This document shows, one piece after another, positions 14,001 to 29,000 of a stretch of DNA of 64,000 bases. The stretch's first letter is position 1, and each line of letters opens with the position of its first letter. The position numbers and the translations under genes were made by a program. Location: the NCBI RefSeq assembly GCF_964355755.1, contig NC_092679.1:13506932-13570931 (forward strand), in the 5' to 3' direction. A model generated the notes under the pieces. It saw only the letters and a program-made list of their open reading frames with translations. It had not been told where the DNA came from and ran no database searches. The stretch comes from Antedon mediterranea. Its lineage: Eukaryota; Echinodermata; Crinoidea; Comatulida; Antedonidae.

Positions 14001-17000
14001 TATATATGTCTTCTTGTAAGTAACATTAACTTGGATTTAAAAGGCATAGTGTACAAGGTTTGATCTGGGCGAAACCATCACTAATGCACAACAACATGAT
14101 AATAGTGCTCTTGGGAAACACAGACCTTTCAAACCAATTCAAATTAAACTCGCATAAAATACTCTACAAAGAGTATACGCTTTTTCTACGGCAATTACAG
14201 TTGTTGGAATTAGGCCAAGAAACTTCGGGCAACATACAGTAAAACAAATAAAGATTATTAAATGAAGTATATGAAGAAAAGTTGATTACTTCTCAGACTC
14301 AACTTATATACAGTATTTTGTTCGATATTTGTGTTTCATTTTCACTTTTTCAAATTTATTAACGTGAACAAAAAGCGGTCAGCTTTTCCATTTCCAAATC
14401 ATTTGCTGTAGTGAATTCTAGTCCCTTGAGCTTTTAATGAAATTGGTACTTTTCATAGCTTTTCTTCGTTTTTAAAGTGAACATTTTTGTAACCAATCAG
14501 TCGAGCCCGGAAAATTCACTCGTTTAATCATATTTACCAAAAGTCTTTAGGCACATGGCCAAGGATTATCAATAGTAAATCACTATTAACTCCTTAATCA
14601 TACTGGACCTACGTTTTATAGTCCTTATCTGAGAAGACTTTTCCACAACCAGAATTATGATCGAGTCGCCATCGAACCCATGCCGATATTGTTGGCTCTT
14701 TAGTTACGGTAATTGGCGTCCCTGCCTGAAATTAACCACTCGGCCATTTCACTCACGCCTTACTATTGCTAATATAAAGTGGATCTACACTTTGAGCTGA
14801 TTAATCATCTATGAAAATATTCTACCCACGACATTGAAATGTGAAATTTTATCTTTAAAATCAGAGATTGCACAAGTTTTTTCCATCTCATTTACATTAA
14901 AATGCCAATCCTAAAACATGTTTTAAGCCCAATGGCAGCTTTAAAGAGGTATTGTAGACACGTACATGTTAACATTTGAAAGAGAAATAGTGGTAGAAAT
15001 TTAACGTCAGAAAACTTGGCAAATGCTCTAAGTTTAAATAATACAAAATGCATAGCCTCCAGTCTATGATGATTCTTACACTTACGCCCGTATTCTTAAA
15101 CCGGACTTTAGTCGTAGTTCGAGCTAAAACTAAAAAAATGACGTCATTTTAATTCATAAACCGAACTTCAACTAAATCACCGACTAAATCAGGCCAACCT
15201 CGACTAAATCGAGACGGATTTTGATCGATTTTTTTAGTCCTTGAGGGGGCAGACTAAATGGTCGACTAAATGTTTTTTAAACGATGTTTATAAAAAACGT
15301 AACAGTCATTGAGTTGTTATATTGGCCAGATATTGAAGAATGAAATATCTATATTTATATTAGCTTAATTAAATATACATTGGTATAAATTATAATAATG
15401 AAAATCATCTTTATTTACAACTGTATACAAATTACATTATTTTCTTCGCGCAAGTCCGACTTGAGCTACGTCACGCCATAGCGACAATGGGAGATGCGGC
15501 AATTCACCACGCGATGGAATGTTTAGGGGGCCTAGCGCTTTCTTGTCACGCTATGAAGTGCGTGGTTCGTGGCGATCATACTTTGTTGGGGGCCTAGAAA
15601 ATATAAAAGTTACCGTACCGCCATGGTTCCTAAATATATTTTGAAGATTTTATTTGTTGTTAATCAAATATACTTCACTGTTAAATTAATACTGATATTG
15701 TTCTAATAATTAACGATTAAAATTATTTTTCATGTATATAGTCCTGATGCGTAAAAAGTGTTGTAAGAAATGGAAAGTGATATCAATGCGCAAAATTTCG
15801 TCTGCTCCTCAAATACTCTCTTGTCATTGGCCAATGTATAGCCTTTGTTACCCAGACGTGTGCAACTCGACTAAAAGCTCGACTTCATTAAGTCGAACTG
15901 CAAACTTCGACTACTTCGTTTTTGAATCGAATTTGAAGTAATAGCTCGAACTACGACTTTTCCAAGTCGAACTTCGAACTACGACTAAAGTCCGGTTTAA
16001 GAATACGGGCGTTAGTGTCATTACATTTTGACAAATTTGTGAAATGGTTCCAACATACAAGAAAAACAATCATTTCTTATTTTCAACAAAAGCGGTAAGA
16101 ACCGCCACTTAAAATCATATTAATAAAAGTGGTAGACTACCATGTAAGTCAATACATAGAATGTTGTTTTCTCATACATCCATTATCAGTATGCCGATGA
16201 TTAAGATAAAAAGAATTATCTGTATTATTTGATTTTATCTATAAAAGGGTGCGCTCATATACCCTGTAGAATTGTACAGAATCTTTAATAAAATGCCTTG
16301 GGTAAACCTGATAATGTATCAAAGTGATTATTAAAGAAAAAAAGTTACTTTACACATTCAATATTACACTAGAATTTCATTACTAAAAATCAAACCCAAA
16401 AATCGATGTTTATCAGTGCAACAAACACAACATTTTAATTCAATTAAAAAAACATTGATTTATAGTACATTCAAAAGACAAGTAACAAAAACAATAATGG
16501 CAAGAGATATTTTATAAAATGGACAAAGGCAGGATCCCAAAACGATGAGAATCTTGTGGTGGGATTGCTTTTATAAATTAATTAAAAATAGATATTTATG
16601 AAAAAATAAATAAATTAATTAAAAATAATGAATATATAAATTATTAATACCGGTAGATAAAAGTTGAAAAAATTAAGTAAAAATGATGAGCAGAAAAAAG
16701 TACAGCTGCAGGGCATACTGTAGTAATGAAAAAGATGACAAAATGAATAAATTAAATCTAGCAAGTCACGGAACGAGACAAAAAGTGATTTTTAATTTTC
16801 TTGGAGAATGAGTAGCAGGTGGCAGCACAAGAAATTGAGGGGGGTAAATTGTTAAAGATAAGTGGTCCAGAATATCTAATGCTGTGTTAAAAATAGTTGG
16901 ATAGGGATAATAAATGTTATAAATGTTGTGTCATATTTATGGTATTATTGGAAACGAAAGGGTTGTAAAAAAGACAAGGGAGAATGGAGTGAGTAGCCGA

Positions 17001-20000
17001 AAAACCAAAATCACCTTGCTGGGATAGGTTAATGTCTGAGAGTTTAAGAAGATTGAGTTTGAAAAATAAATGGGAGAAAGGCGATAGCTTTTTTTTGTAG
17101 AATAGAGAGTTTATTGATGTTTGTTGGGTAAATGTTGGCCCAGAAAATAATACCATAGCTCAAATGAGAAAGGATGAGTGTGCAATAAAGGGTTTTGAGA
17201 ATACATAAGTTAGAAGGAAGGAAGAAAGCCTAAAAATGATCCAAAATTTTTAAGACACCTTGATTTCAATTTTCTGGATATGAGAGGCAGTTGTCGATGG
17301 TAACGGCAAGAAATTTAATAGACTTTACAGAGAGGATTTTATGATTATTAATAATGATTTTAAGTGGGGACACATCAATGCCCACATACTGTAACATATG
17401 AGCGAAGAATGTTAACATTTATAGTGTTGAATAATTGTGTCTATTATATGTGGGATTATATAGTCTGTACTGTACAGTAGGCATAGCATTGGTGAAATTA
17501 CGGGACTTTACATTCCCATTTTTTGACATGATGTCATCAAAACATGAAGATGAAAATTCATTGTAGATACTTGAAAGTGGTTTTCGCCTGCTGTTAGATT
17601 TATACTACTATTTTCCATATCAAAGGTTTCAACCTTTCTGGCACTCTATTTGTGAAGAAGAGCTCAATCACAAAGTTTGCAAATAAAAATGTCTGATTAC
17701 AATTGCAAATTATACAATATTTACTCAACAAAATCTCATTCTGTATTGAAGCTGCATGAAACCTATGCATCTATGAAGAAACAATAAGCCCTTATTGGTT
17801 CTTTAAAAGATCATCTATTTGTTAACCAAATTGTCTTACAAATTAAAAAAAAAACGTAAACAGGTGTAACTTTTGTAATTTTATGAAGAAAATGTACCCT
17901 GCGATTATCATACTCTAAGACAAGTATGAAATTAACACTGTACTGTATTAAAAGGTTAGAAGGATGTAAAATCTATGTTATTATGCTTTTAAGCCAGCCA
18001 AATTGGAAGAGGTAAACACATACTTAAAATAGCAACTTGTTTATCTACAGAAAGCCCTCATAATTAGAAAGTGAGTACATTTTTTTAAAGTTATTATTTT
18101 TTAATCCTATTTATAAACCATTATTATATTTTATGAAAAGTTAGACAATGGAGGCTCAGGAAAAAAACTTACCAATAGGGAGAAATTGTTTTCTTGTGCT
18201 TGTTTTTTCACACTAGCATGCCATGCTACTATTTAGGAATCCAGTCAAGAAGTCATTCTACATAGCCATGCAACATTCCTTGAACTGTTGGTGGCGCACA
18301 TGGTTATGATAACAAGAGCAGATATTGCGAAAGGTAACTTATTACACTCTGTATATTAGTTTTAATCATTTTCAAAATAGAAATGATAAAAATACAAAAT
18401 ATGTTTTTGTTGATGCAACAATACAAATGTAAAAATAGTTTTGTTATTTCTTTTATACCAGCATTAAACTAAACAATTTTGAAATAACTAAAAATACTGT
18501 TCTAAATAGTAATTTGTTATTATCTAAATTCAATGTATTAATTTCATGCGTCAATACATATAGAAAAACGTAGATAAAGCGGTTGAAATAATTGCTATTG
18601 TCTTAAAATTGTGTTTTATTTTGAATTATCCAAATATAAAAGATTGTTTTTGAAATGTTGATGTCACTCATCTAAGTCTCTAATCTGGTCAAGTAACACT
18701 ACAGCGAGATTGTTTGTTAAACTGTACACAGACAATTTTATATTTGTCCCTTTTTTCTGAATTTCTTCACCTTAAAGACTTTCTTTCAATGTTCAATTTA
18801 TTAGATAGAATATCTCATCAGGATCATCTTTTTAAAGTTTAGTTGGCCAAAGTAAATTTTTTAATACCATGGGACGACATCAGGCAGATTATAAGCACTT
18901 TCCTGTTTTAAAAATCCTGGGTCTGCCTCTTTCGTAGGATATGTGTAGCATTTTAGAATTATGAGTTACTCAACATCATATGAGACAATGATGGATTAAC
19001 AAGGATATTTGCTACAAGAAACATGTTTACTGTGGTTGTTGAGGCTAATGCACTAGTATCACAAACGACAGCTGCTTGGTAAATGATGAGGTTCGGTTAC
19101 AATTTCATTGGCTTTTGTGAGTACATCCGGAAAAGTAATTTGTTTGAGGCTAATATGAAGAATCAACTTAGATTACCTACGTTCTTCACTATAAAATAAA
19201 TGACTTTCTAGCTTTCTTAAATTTTCAGAATTATCGGGAATCACCTTGTCCTTGGCAAAGAAAAATAGTTATCTAATTACTTGCAAATTATAATTTGTGT
19301 CTATGGAGTCAAGAGAATCGAAAAAAAGAAATTGGTTGCCAATAGGGAAACCAGGGTTTAAAATTTGGTTTCCCTCTAATACTGTAGTTTGTTAGTTGCC
19401 CCTCCTTTTTTTCAAATTTGTTTTCTGATTCTACAAGCTCTGTAGTAAATCAGTCGTGAGGTAATTTCCCAATTGATCGTAATCAAAACGGTACTGGGTA
19501 TAGTCTACTAGTTTTTCTGTTTCCTACCAGTACATCCATTCATAGAAGCCTTGATGAAGTAAGCCGACCTGGTGGTAACCATAGAACGGACCCGAGATAA
19601 CGACTATACTTCGGCTTTAGTCGATAGAAGATTGAAAAAATTGTTAGAGATAGAGTACATACGATGTTTGATTATATGTGTATGTGATTTGTTCTTTTAT
19701 TCTAATGATGTTCTGCATAAGGAAATGGAGATAGTAGTTGAATGATGTTTTATATCAATTAATTAAATTATCGTAGATTGTATATTATGCGATAAATATT
19801 ATTTAATAAATTTCTGATATAATATTATTAATTAATTATTATAATATTAATAAAAAGATATTTGTTAGTATAAATTTAAAAAATATAGATATAAGGAAGA
19901 AAAGCAAAGAGATTATGGAGCGACTGTACCAGAATATACAACACTATAAGTATTGTAAAATTAATATACTAAAAAATTTAGGCGATCTTGTCAAAGGTCA

Positions 20001-23000
20001 AGAGCCTTCAGCCTGCCACGTTTCGATATTCAATATTGAACTTGACCTGACGTGGTTCCACAATATCTTTATATGAAAATGGTAGAGTGGATATTCACTG
20101 AAAATTTCAAAATCGTATTCTATTATAACATCAAGTTGTCCACTTTTAAACTTAAAAGTAAATAAATGCTTATTTTGAATTCAAATAAATATGACTGACA
20201 AATGCTGACATCCTACCAAAATATATGAAATAATATCAATAACAATTGTTTGTTTTGCGTTTACGTTTTTGGGTTGCATCCACGTTTGTGGGTTGCATCC
20301 TAGTGGGAACTACATTTTAAAAACATGGTACAGTTATAGTTGGGGATCGTCTGCTGGCAGGTTGATCATGTTAGGTACTGCACTTACAGCTGAGCCTGTG
20401 AGTTTGCTGAGAACAAACCCAAATAATAAATACATTTAAATACCTTTTAAATATTAACAGTTTTTAATGATCCATTTATTAAAATAATTATCAATATTCT
20501 ATGTAGAAACATGAATTGCATACTAGAGATTTAACTAAGGTATAAATATGAAAATCATAAAAATGCATTTTATGGAAATCACATTACAAACTGTACTGCA
20601 GTAAAATTAATTATCGTCGTCTCTCAAAATCTTTTGTTTACATCATAATTATTACGATTCTATATGTCAATGCAAGATTATTACAATCAAAAGAGGAGAA
20701 AATTCTGTGCATCCATGTGGATCGTCAGAGTGTCTGGAGCCGGCCAAACTGCAATGTTTGCCGTACTTAAGGATATAAATATAAAACACGCCAATCTGGT
20801 TTAATGAACGGTGTGCTTTGCGTGCTCAAGCCCAATTAATGATCATTCACAAAACTTAATTAAATTAAGCACTATTGAGGAAAGTGGATTTGTTATGTAT
20901 CCATGGAAACAAAATAAGGAAGTAGATTTACAATGCATGGTGAAAATTGAAATTGATTGTGTTGTTTAAGTAGAATAATTGTGTGTGTTTTTGTTGTGGT
21001 ATAAAGACAGTAAGAACGTCAAAATATCAGGAAAAATGACATAATGATTATCATATGTGTACAGTACCTCGCAGAAGAAAAATATCAATTGAATAATACT
21101 TTTATTACTGGAATGGTTTAGTCACATTTAAATTTAATATAAAAAGTAAGGATAAATATTCCTACATGGTGACAGTGTTCTCCCGAAGCAGGTTTTGCCA
21201 GCAAGATTTGCCGGACTAAATATTGTAGGCTCCTACCGGTATAAAAAAATGGTGCAAGAAAATAATAAAATAAAAACTTATCTATTAGTGGTAAGTTAGG
21301 CCTAGCCATTAAAAACATACACTAAAAGAGCAATCGAAGGCTATATATTTTGTCAATTGGATACACAAAGTACAATGTTATTTTACTTATTTGTATAGAT
21401 TACTTTACATCTAATAGTTATATCCATAATTCGGCACTCCGCTTTAATTTGCCGAAGTTATTTCTATATTGGGAGAAGAATGATACTGTAAGATTGGGTG
21501 TACCATATTCCCATACCTCAAGATATGAATTCTTTTTTTCCAGATTTGATTTAAATTTTATTAAAGAATCTTTAATAATTTACTGTACAGTAGGTCTAAT
21601 TTTGATTTAACCGATTTGATTTTTTGATAGCAGTTTTTATTATCATTTATATTATTGTGATATTTATAAATAATTTTACTTGTACAGTATTTAAGTTTAT
21701 TATTGTTTTTACAGTTTTTAGTGAGCGAGTGGCTGAGCGGTTAAGACAGTGGCTGTAGCCATAATATTTGAAAGGATTCAAGCGTCACTAATTGCTCCAT
21801 GGTTCTGGTGGTTGAACATTCCTTCTCAGATTTGGATTTTAAACCGTAAGTCCAGTGTGCACAAAATGTTTATGTACAACCTAGTACATCTTTTAAGACG
21901 AGTAGGGGGTTAACTCTCTTTGTGAAAATTTAGTAAATGCTCAACGGATGTTAAGATTACTTTGTTTAAGTCATACTGTATTAGTATGTATTGTGCGGCC
22001 TTATGGTGCGATTTTAATGTAAAAACTATGAAGTCATTACAGGTCTGTTATAATAACGCATTTAGAAAGATTTTAAAACGCTCAAGTTGTTTGTTTGTTG
22101 TTAAGTTAACCATGTTCCATCCTTCTATGAGTACATTCGGAACTCAATTTTTTGTTTCAAAACAAAAATTGAAAAAAGCTGTAATACTTTAATAACATGT
22201 GTTTTTTCTCGAATTCTAAAATATTCAAAGTTGCACAGAAAATAGATTGAACTTCTGTATACATAAAGTTCATGTATACCTTTACGTATGTTAACTTGTT
22301 ATCAGTATAACCATTATAATGTTCTATCACTCCAGTTGAAAACCGACGGTTTTCCGACGGCATTATGATGTGCGACATGTGGTATAGATGTTTTTACTTA
22401 CTTACATTTATTTTTTGAAATATTGTTATGTGTTATGATATGGACTTTGTTCTGAAATAAAAGTGAATTGAATTGAATTGAAAAGCGCCGTATTTTGACT
22501 GATACCCTTTAGGGAAGAAGCATGTAGTGTAAATCTAATAAATGAGTCCACATATTATTTGTAATACTTGTAATTTAATATAAGGCACAATAAAAATAAT
22601 GTATACTGTAAAGATAAAGGTGAGTACCGTGTTCCCTGAACGTAGGGGAATGAGCTGTTAGGAGCTCATTGTACTAAGCCTCGGCATTATGTGGTAGGGT
22701 GGCCAGTTCCTTTCCACGCCGCCTTTTTTCTCCCTAATATTTTCAACCAGGTACTCATTTACAGCTGAGTGGACTGGGAGTTGTCGGGAATTGAACCCGG
22801 GTCTATCTGTATGACAGTCAAGTGTGCTAACCACTCGGCTATCCAACTCATGTATACTGTAATGTAATTTATTCAATCAAATTTCTGATTGTAGGCCTAA
22901 CAAATTGGATGAATAAAATATTTCTTATCTTATCATACCAAGCTGGCGACAGGTATTCTAACATTAACACTATAACAGAAAAATAAAATTAAATTGAATA

Positions 23001-26000
23001 GAAATTATAGTGAAGATTAATACTAGGAAAAACATTTTATTCTTTGTTAATTTCAATTTTTCAACAACTTCTACAAATGATATGATCTGTGACAAATGAC
23101 ATGAGCCAGAAGCTACAGAATTTCTCTGTAAGTAACGCAAGTATGCAGGAAACGTGTACCGCATTTATTTTTTTATTATTTTATTTATTAATTTAGCATC
23201 CATTTAACAAAACATTTAAAATATATAACAAAGAAAAAAAAAAAAACAATTGGAATATTAAAATTGAATAAAACCAAAGTGAATGGATGCAAGGTCAATT
23301 TATTTCCAATGGGGTAAATTTCAGGAGAAATCGGAGATGTGAAAATGAACAAGGATCATAAGACAGCAAGTCGCTTAAAAACCAGAACAAATCCATATTA
23401 AACTTTAGAAAAGACATCTGTAGAACACCCACAAAACTTGTTTAAAACTGTGAATTTTAATCTTGATACTTCTTAAAATAATAGTGTTTTACTAATAAAT
23501 GACAGAGTGGCATTTAGCATGAACCCATTAGAGAAAAATACTTATTATTTTAATGGTCTGATGGATACAAGTGGGCGTTAAAAAAGTAGTGTTTTTTTGT
23601 GTATGAAAATGTAATGTGTTGTACAGTATTAATATGTTGTTCAGTATACCTGTAGTTGGAATGAGGGTATTGGGACACTATAAAGGGAACATTTTCCTGT
23701 AACAATAAAAATGTAACACTACAGCCTACAGTACCCTTTCAGGGGACACGCTATTAGGGGGCACTTGTTGGGTCCTGAAGGTGTCACCTTAATAGGGGTT
23801 CTGCTTCATATAGCTTATTGGTAACTGTTAATTTTTATTTTATTGCTCAATCTTATAGTTTAAAGTTTCCTATTTTTGTTTAAAGTATTTTTTTTTACTT
23901 GAGTTTAAATCTAACCCTAGCCAACACAGAGACAAGAGTCTAGAAGGACAATAAGTTACTTTAAGTCTCATCCAAAAACAACTTGGAAATTTTGTTCATG
24001 TTATACTGTACTTTTAATACAACAAATTCTTCACGCTTTTGACCTTACTGTCTGGATTGGTTTAGAAGCTAGTTGAAATTAGCCTTCTTATCCAACCAAC
24101 CAATACAAAATAATTCTTAAACTAATAATTCCCTTAAAATCTCAAAAACAAAACAAAAAATCAAAGGGATAAATGTGTTTGTTTAGGATGACTATAACTT
24201 GCACATGATGGTATTACATATTTCAAAAGCAAGGGACTTTTTAAAAATTTTCTGTTGAATGAATGTTGTTTAGAGTAGGAAGTGTTGTTAATCAGAAAAG
24301 CAACATCCGAAGGCGTATTGTAATTTGCACAGATTAATCTATTCAAAGTAAAATTAACAATAGAGAGACATACTGAAAAAATGTCTCTATTATACTGTAA
24401 AGTATAACACACTGACTCTATCCTTGCCATGTGATTCTATCTAGCTGCAACGTTAATAGTAAATTACAATCTGGCCGATGGTAATAAACTGTTGAGAACC
24501 ACTGGCCTTTAAAGCATTTGACATTTGATTTTAAAATTTCTATTCACACTGCTGACATTTTTTTAAAAACTAAAACATATATCATATGCAAAATAATGAT
24601 AATGTGAAGAGTCATTATTGCTGTACTTTTTTTCTTTTGTTTATATTAATCAATAGTACCTCCCAGAAGCTTGGAAACTTAAAATGTGCAGCTGCGGCGA
24701 GCTGAGTTTTACTTGACTATACAGATCATACACACCTATATCTATGTCATTTGATTGGTTAATTTCATATCAAGTATTATGACACAGCCGATTATATTCT
24801 TGCAATTTGATTGGTTAATTATACGTATTACGTGTCATTTTTAATTAGCCCTACCTAATAGAAAAGAAATATGTAATAGTTATAATTAACACGCTCTAAT
24901 GCACATTCACTTTTTGAGAAGTTTTGCGTGGCGATATGGTTGATTAATCGCACTCGGAAAAATTGGTTGGTTGTGCGCGCCGTATATAATTTTTTTGAAC
25001 GATTGATAATATTAATAACCTTCCCACGACCTGTACATCCTCTCCTTCCTCAAAAAGGGAAGATCCAAACAAAGCTAAAGTGTCGGGCTATGGTAGAGTT
25101 ACTGAATTACAAAATGTCTGTTCACTAATGGCCAGTCGTGTGTCCTCAAGAGAAGCACTTACCTACTCTATTTAGCTTCATAAAAAATAGGACTACTAAC
25201 TGCAACAGATTAAAATGTAATCAAGTATAATAAGAACTGGGTTAAGAATTTAAAACCTCTTTATTTTCTAACTCAAGTGACATATAAACCAACTGTAGAG
25301 GGGGCCAGACAATTACAGATAATCAATGCTAAACTAGATCATGTCCAATAATAGTTGTATGGATTTAATAGCATGATATAAACACATTATACGAAACAGC
25401 ATGCTTAAAAAAGACTAAATAGGTTAGATTATCTGACTATGCACTCCCACGCAAAAAGAGACCAGGTATCTTAAACGAACATATAGTGTTTGTCTGGCTT
25501 TTTAGTAATCGCTACATGATGCCACATTTACTTTTATATTGTACTAAATATGGAGGTGTTGCATGTTAGAATATGGTAACGAAAAACAGTACATAATTTT
25601 TAATCTCTGTTTCATTCGTCAAAATGTATTCATTTTGGCAAGGTCAGATCAGATTTTGAAAAAACAAAAATATAACAATCTTCGGACTGGAAGGAAGGGG
25701 AATCCTTGAACCGTTCAAAATGACCCGGATCAATAGATGACGCACACAAGACATATTTTCACCGGGCATCCTCTGCCTAAACCACCACTGATCGGCAATA
25801 AGATAAGGAAGGAGAGGAGGATCCCACAGATGTTAACAGCGCGGATCCCTTCCTGGGCAGCCCTATGAGTGTGCTGGTTACTTTCCAGTACTTGCGTTTT
25901 ATTCGGGAAGATGTTCGCTAATGGCTTTAATTGCTGATCATCTCGGAGCCGATTCTTAGCAGCCCGGGGTAATAACTTTTAATTCAGAATTAGATGCTGA

Positions 26001-29000
26001 TAATTTGCAAATTCACTCATCAATACAGACTGTTTGTCAGACCAAAAAGGGGAAGGGAGATGGGGGAATGAAGGGATTAAAAGCAATATATAAACAAACC
26101 TGACATGTGTATTCTCTTGTTGAAGTAGAGTTTTAAGTGCATTTTTGGCTTAGAATCTCACCTCACAGATGGTGAGCTATTGTCATGTAACTCAGACGTT
26201 GTAGTTTACGCTGAGGCATAATAAAGCTTTGAACAAGAATGACAGCAACAAGCGGACACGGTTCACAGCACAGTCCACCTGTTTAGACGCCCGTGCCACA
26301 CAACACTCAAATTAATTTGCATTCATCACTCTCTACCATTAAATAAAAATATATTTTACCTTTTATTTTTATAATTGTTCAGAATTCGAAGTAGTTTTGC
26401 TAGACAATCAGGCTCTTCTGAAAATGCTGATGATACTTTTTTAATGTAATTCCTAGTCTTCTCTGTTGTTCTTTCCTTTGGTTGTGCTTTAACAACAGCA
26501 ATTGGAGTTTTTGATCCAGCCTTTTTAGATGAATACAAAAAGAAAAAGTTATTTTAATTTATAATAAATTCATATTTATTGTTTAATTAAAGAATAGTGA
26601 TGTTCCGCCACATCACAAGTGTCGCCATCCAATCGAATTTGAATTATACCATGGTCTAATCATTAGAATATCTGCATAAATGATCAAGTGTGTTAAAGAG
26701 TCGCTATCCAATCAAATTTTAATGTTGGTCCTTTTCTAATTTCTTTTTTTTGTTCCTATTCTTATACCATTTCCTGTTTCTCGTGTCTTTGTTTTTATAT
26801 TTTTTAAATATTTAAAAATACATTTCTTTCTCTTGGCATCATTTCTCAAAATGTTGTTCTCTCAAACTTGCATTAAGCTGGAGTTTCTAAAAATCATTAT
26901 AAATATTGAAATAATGTTTGATGATAATGGTTTGGTTTAAACATCCAAAAATACCAAACATTCTAAACAGTTTAATAATTAAAAAATATAGGCTGAAATT
27001 TCTATATTTATATAACAGTAACCATTAGAAAGTTAAATTTGTGTTGATCAACAATAGAATATGATGATGATGACATATACGTTATTGCTTAATACCATAA
27101 ACGCTGTCTTTAATCAAGCTTAATGTTTTTAGACAAAATTAATAACAGTAAAATCACAAATCCGGATTCCTTCTAAAATATGATTTCAAGGAATTGGAAG
27201 ACAAAAATGTCAACAACCAATATACTGATAGTTAGTAAATTATAAAATTCATTAAAGTACAACACCTATTAGAGAGACACTTTCGGGATTTTACTTATTA
27301 TTTATTGATTAGAAACTCGACACAAATAGCAAAAAATACATCAATATTCATTGAGAAAACAATGGAACAATAATGATAAAAATAACCGGGGTTAATGGTG
27401 TGTCCAGAGAGAATAATGGGATGATAGCCAGACACAAAAGTGTCTGTTAAAAGGGTGGGGGGGGGGGGGGAGGGGTTGTCCTATGATTTAGGGTTGGTTG
27501 CAGTGTTAAAAACTATTCCCCTAATTTGACGGGAAAGTTCATTAGGCATTTCTCTCCCTTAGCAGAATCAGTCCATTTCACCCGGGTTTTTGAAAAAATC
27601 CGGGTAATAAATCTTGGTCTGTTTTAAACAATTTACGAGTTCTGATTGTTTATCTTGACACACATGAGAGGCCAGCTGGAGTGTGACAGATACTTCACTA
27701 CAGAAATTGCTGAAAACCATGTAGGAATTTTCATGACCTGTCCAGGTGACCTTGTTGTAAATGACCTAATAGTACCCTTGGGTTGTATTTAATTGGCAGT
27801 TAATATAATCAAATTACAATTGTGTGTTTTATGGGCTGACACTCTGGACAGGCATGTGGACCATTTCTGCTAAGGGAGAGTTTTGCCTCATGTTCCCTTT
27901 AATAGTGGTGTACAAATGAGGGTCTCTCTGTAAATACATTTATTAGATTTATATAGAACTACCACAATGTTATCTATCTGTCTATTATTATGCGACACTA
28001 ACACTTTCTTTCAGTATCATACTATAGTTTATAGAGTACATCTGTCATTGAAAGTATTCTCACTTTTAGTATTGTTGTGATTTGACAGGGCTACGTGTAA
28101 GTAAAGAAGTAAAGTTGGAACTCCAAAGAAGTATTAATTATGCTTCCTGTATTATTGGAATTGAGTATCCATTTTTTTTTATAAGAGAATATTCTAAAAA
28201 AACACATCTAATTTTACAAGACTCAACATATCCATTGTACTTTTTTTTTAAAGTTTTTAGGAGCAGCAGACGCTTCCATAGTCAGACGGAGTTTTGTCTT
28301 AATATTAGTAAAAATATATATATTTTTGCACATATGGCGTTTCATACGTGTATTACTTGAGTTTGGATACTTCGTCTGGGGAAACACGCACAAGTCACAT
28401 GGTTTGACACCAAGAATTCTTGGTGCATAAATTATCCAGTTGACTAGTTTAAGCCGCATGCCATTGGCTACTCATTCGTACGCAGTTTTAATATTCATAT
28501 TTCAGAATTCCAAAGACTCAACATCTAAGACGATGCGCATGCGCTATGTTACGTTTAGACAATGTGTACTTGGATTGATGAAAGTTTCTGAAGGCTAGAA
28601 ATGATTTTATATGCCAAGTAGTCTGGTAAACATTTGATGGGATTCTTCCCAAGACACGTGAAAACTCGTCTTGATATGATAGGCTAGCTTCTCCGCCAAA
28701 TCAAACATTGAATGGATCATTTATTATGCGGAGATAATTTGATTTAATTCCCACCCAGATCCTGTCCTGCTATGTGTGGAGGAGTAGCCCTGTTGTGTGC
28801 CGGTCGGTGGTGGTATGTACCTTATTGGCGTTTTATTTGACAGGTCATACGTACGAGTTGAGTAGCCCTACGAAGGAGGCCTAGGCCAGGACTAAACAAT
28901 TAATAAACAAAACAACTTGGCAACACGATTTTATATTTCCACAGTTGTTCAGTTTCGATCGTACATTCAGCACTGTACGTACGTACTCGATCTTTTTTCA

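Larger units (their letters stand above)
23170..26355. other. Intronic DNA with repeats and a less AT-rich block
   Basis: Contains the repeat copies at 23660-23815 and 24690-25015. A relatively GC-rich block at about 25690-26010 contains an octamer-type ATTTGCAAAT-like core and no frame. No exon is supported. Confidence 0.5.
5070..26520 (-). other. DTD1: PAH-domain exons 6 and 7 of the DTD1 gene, split by a 21-kb intron
   Basis: Exon 6 (26520-26360) follows a pyrimidine-rich acceptor and opens with AGSKTPIAVV, in phase 0 with exon 5. It carries the first PAH helices (NYIKKVSSAF, then LLRILNNYK). Exon 7 (5274-5070) continues with NFIGHKDLLCGFSPFLPSGH and then VQNND. This follows the Sin3 PAH pattern in which an LFxGHxDLxxGFxxFLP motif precedes a VQxND-like strand. 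The junction splits a serine codon: exon 6 ends AG before gtaaaa and exon 7 supplies C after tttag. Exon 7 then adds about 28 residues including TINMTLERLKEH. PAH domains bind short amphipathic helices of transcription factors. A separate gene is unlikely, because exon 6 has no start codon and begins at an acceptor in the phase DTD exon 5 requires. Confidence 0.82.

Noticed and set aside
22776-22850. tRNA gene on the minus strand
   Set aside because: The A and B boxes are good, but the acceptor end does not close and the sequence runs on into a SINE body.
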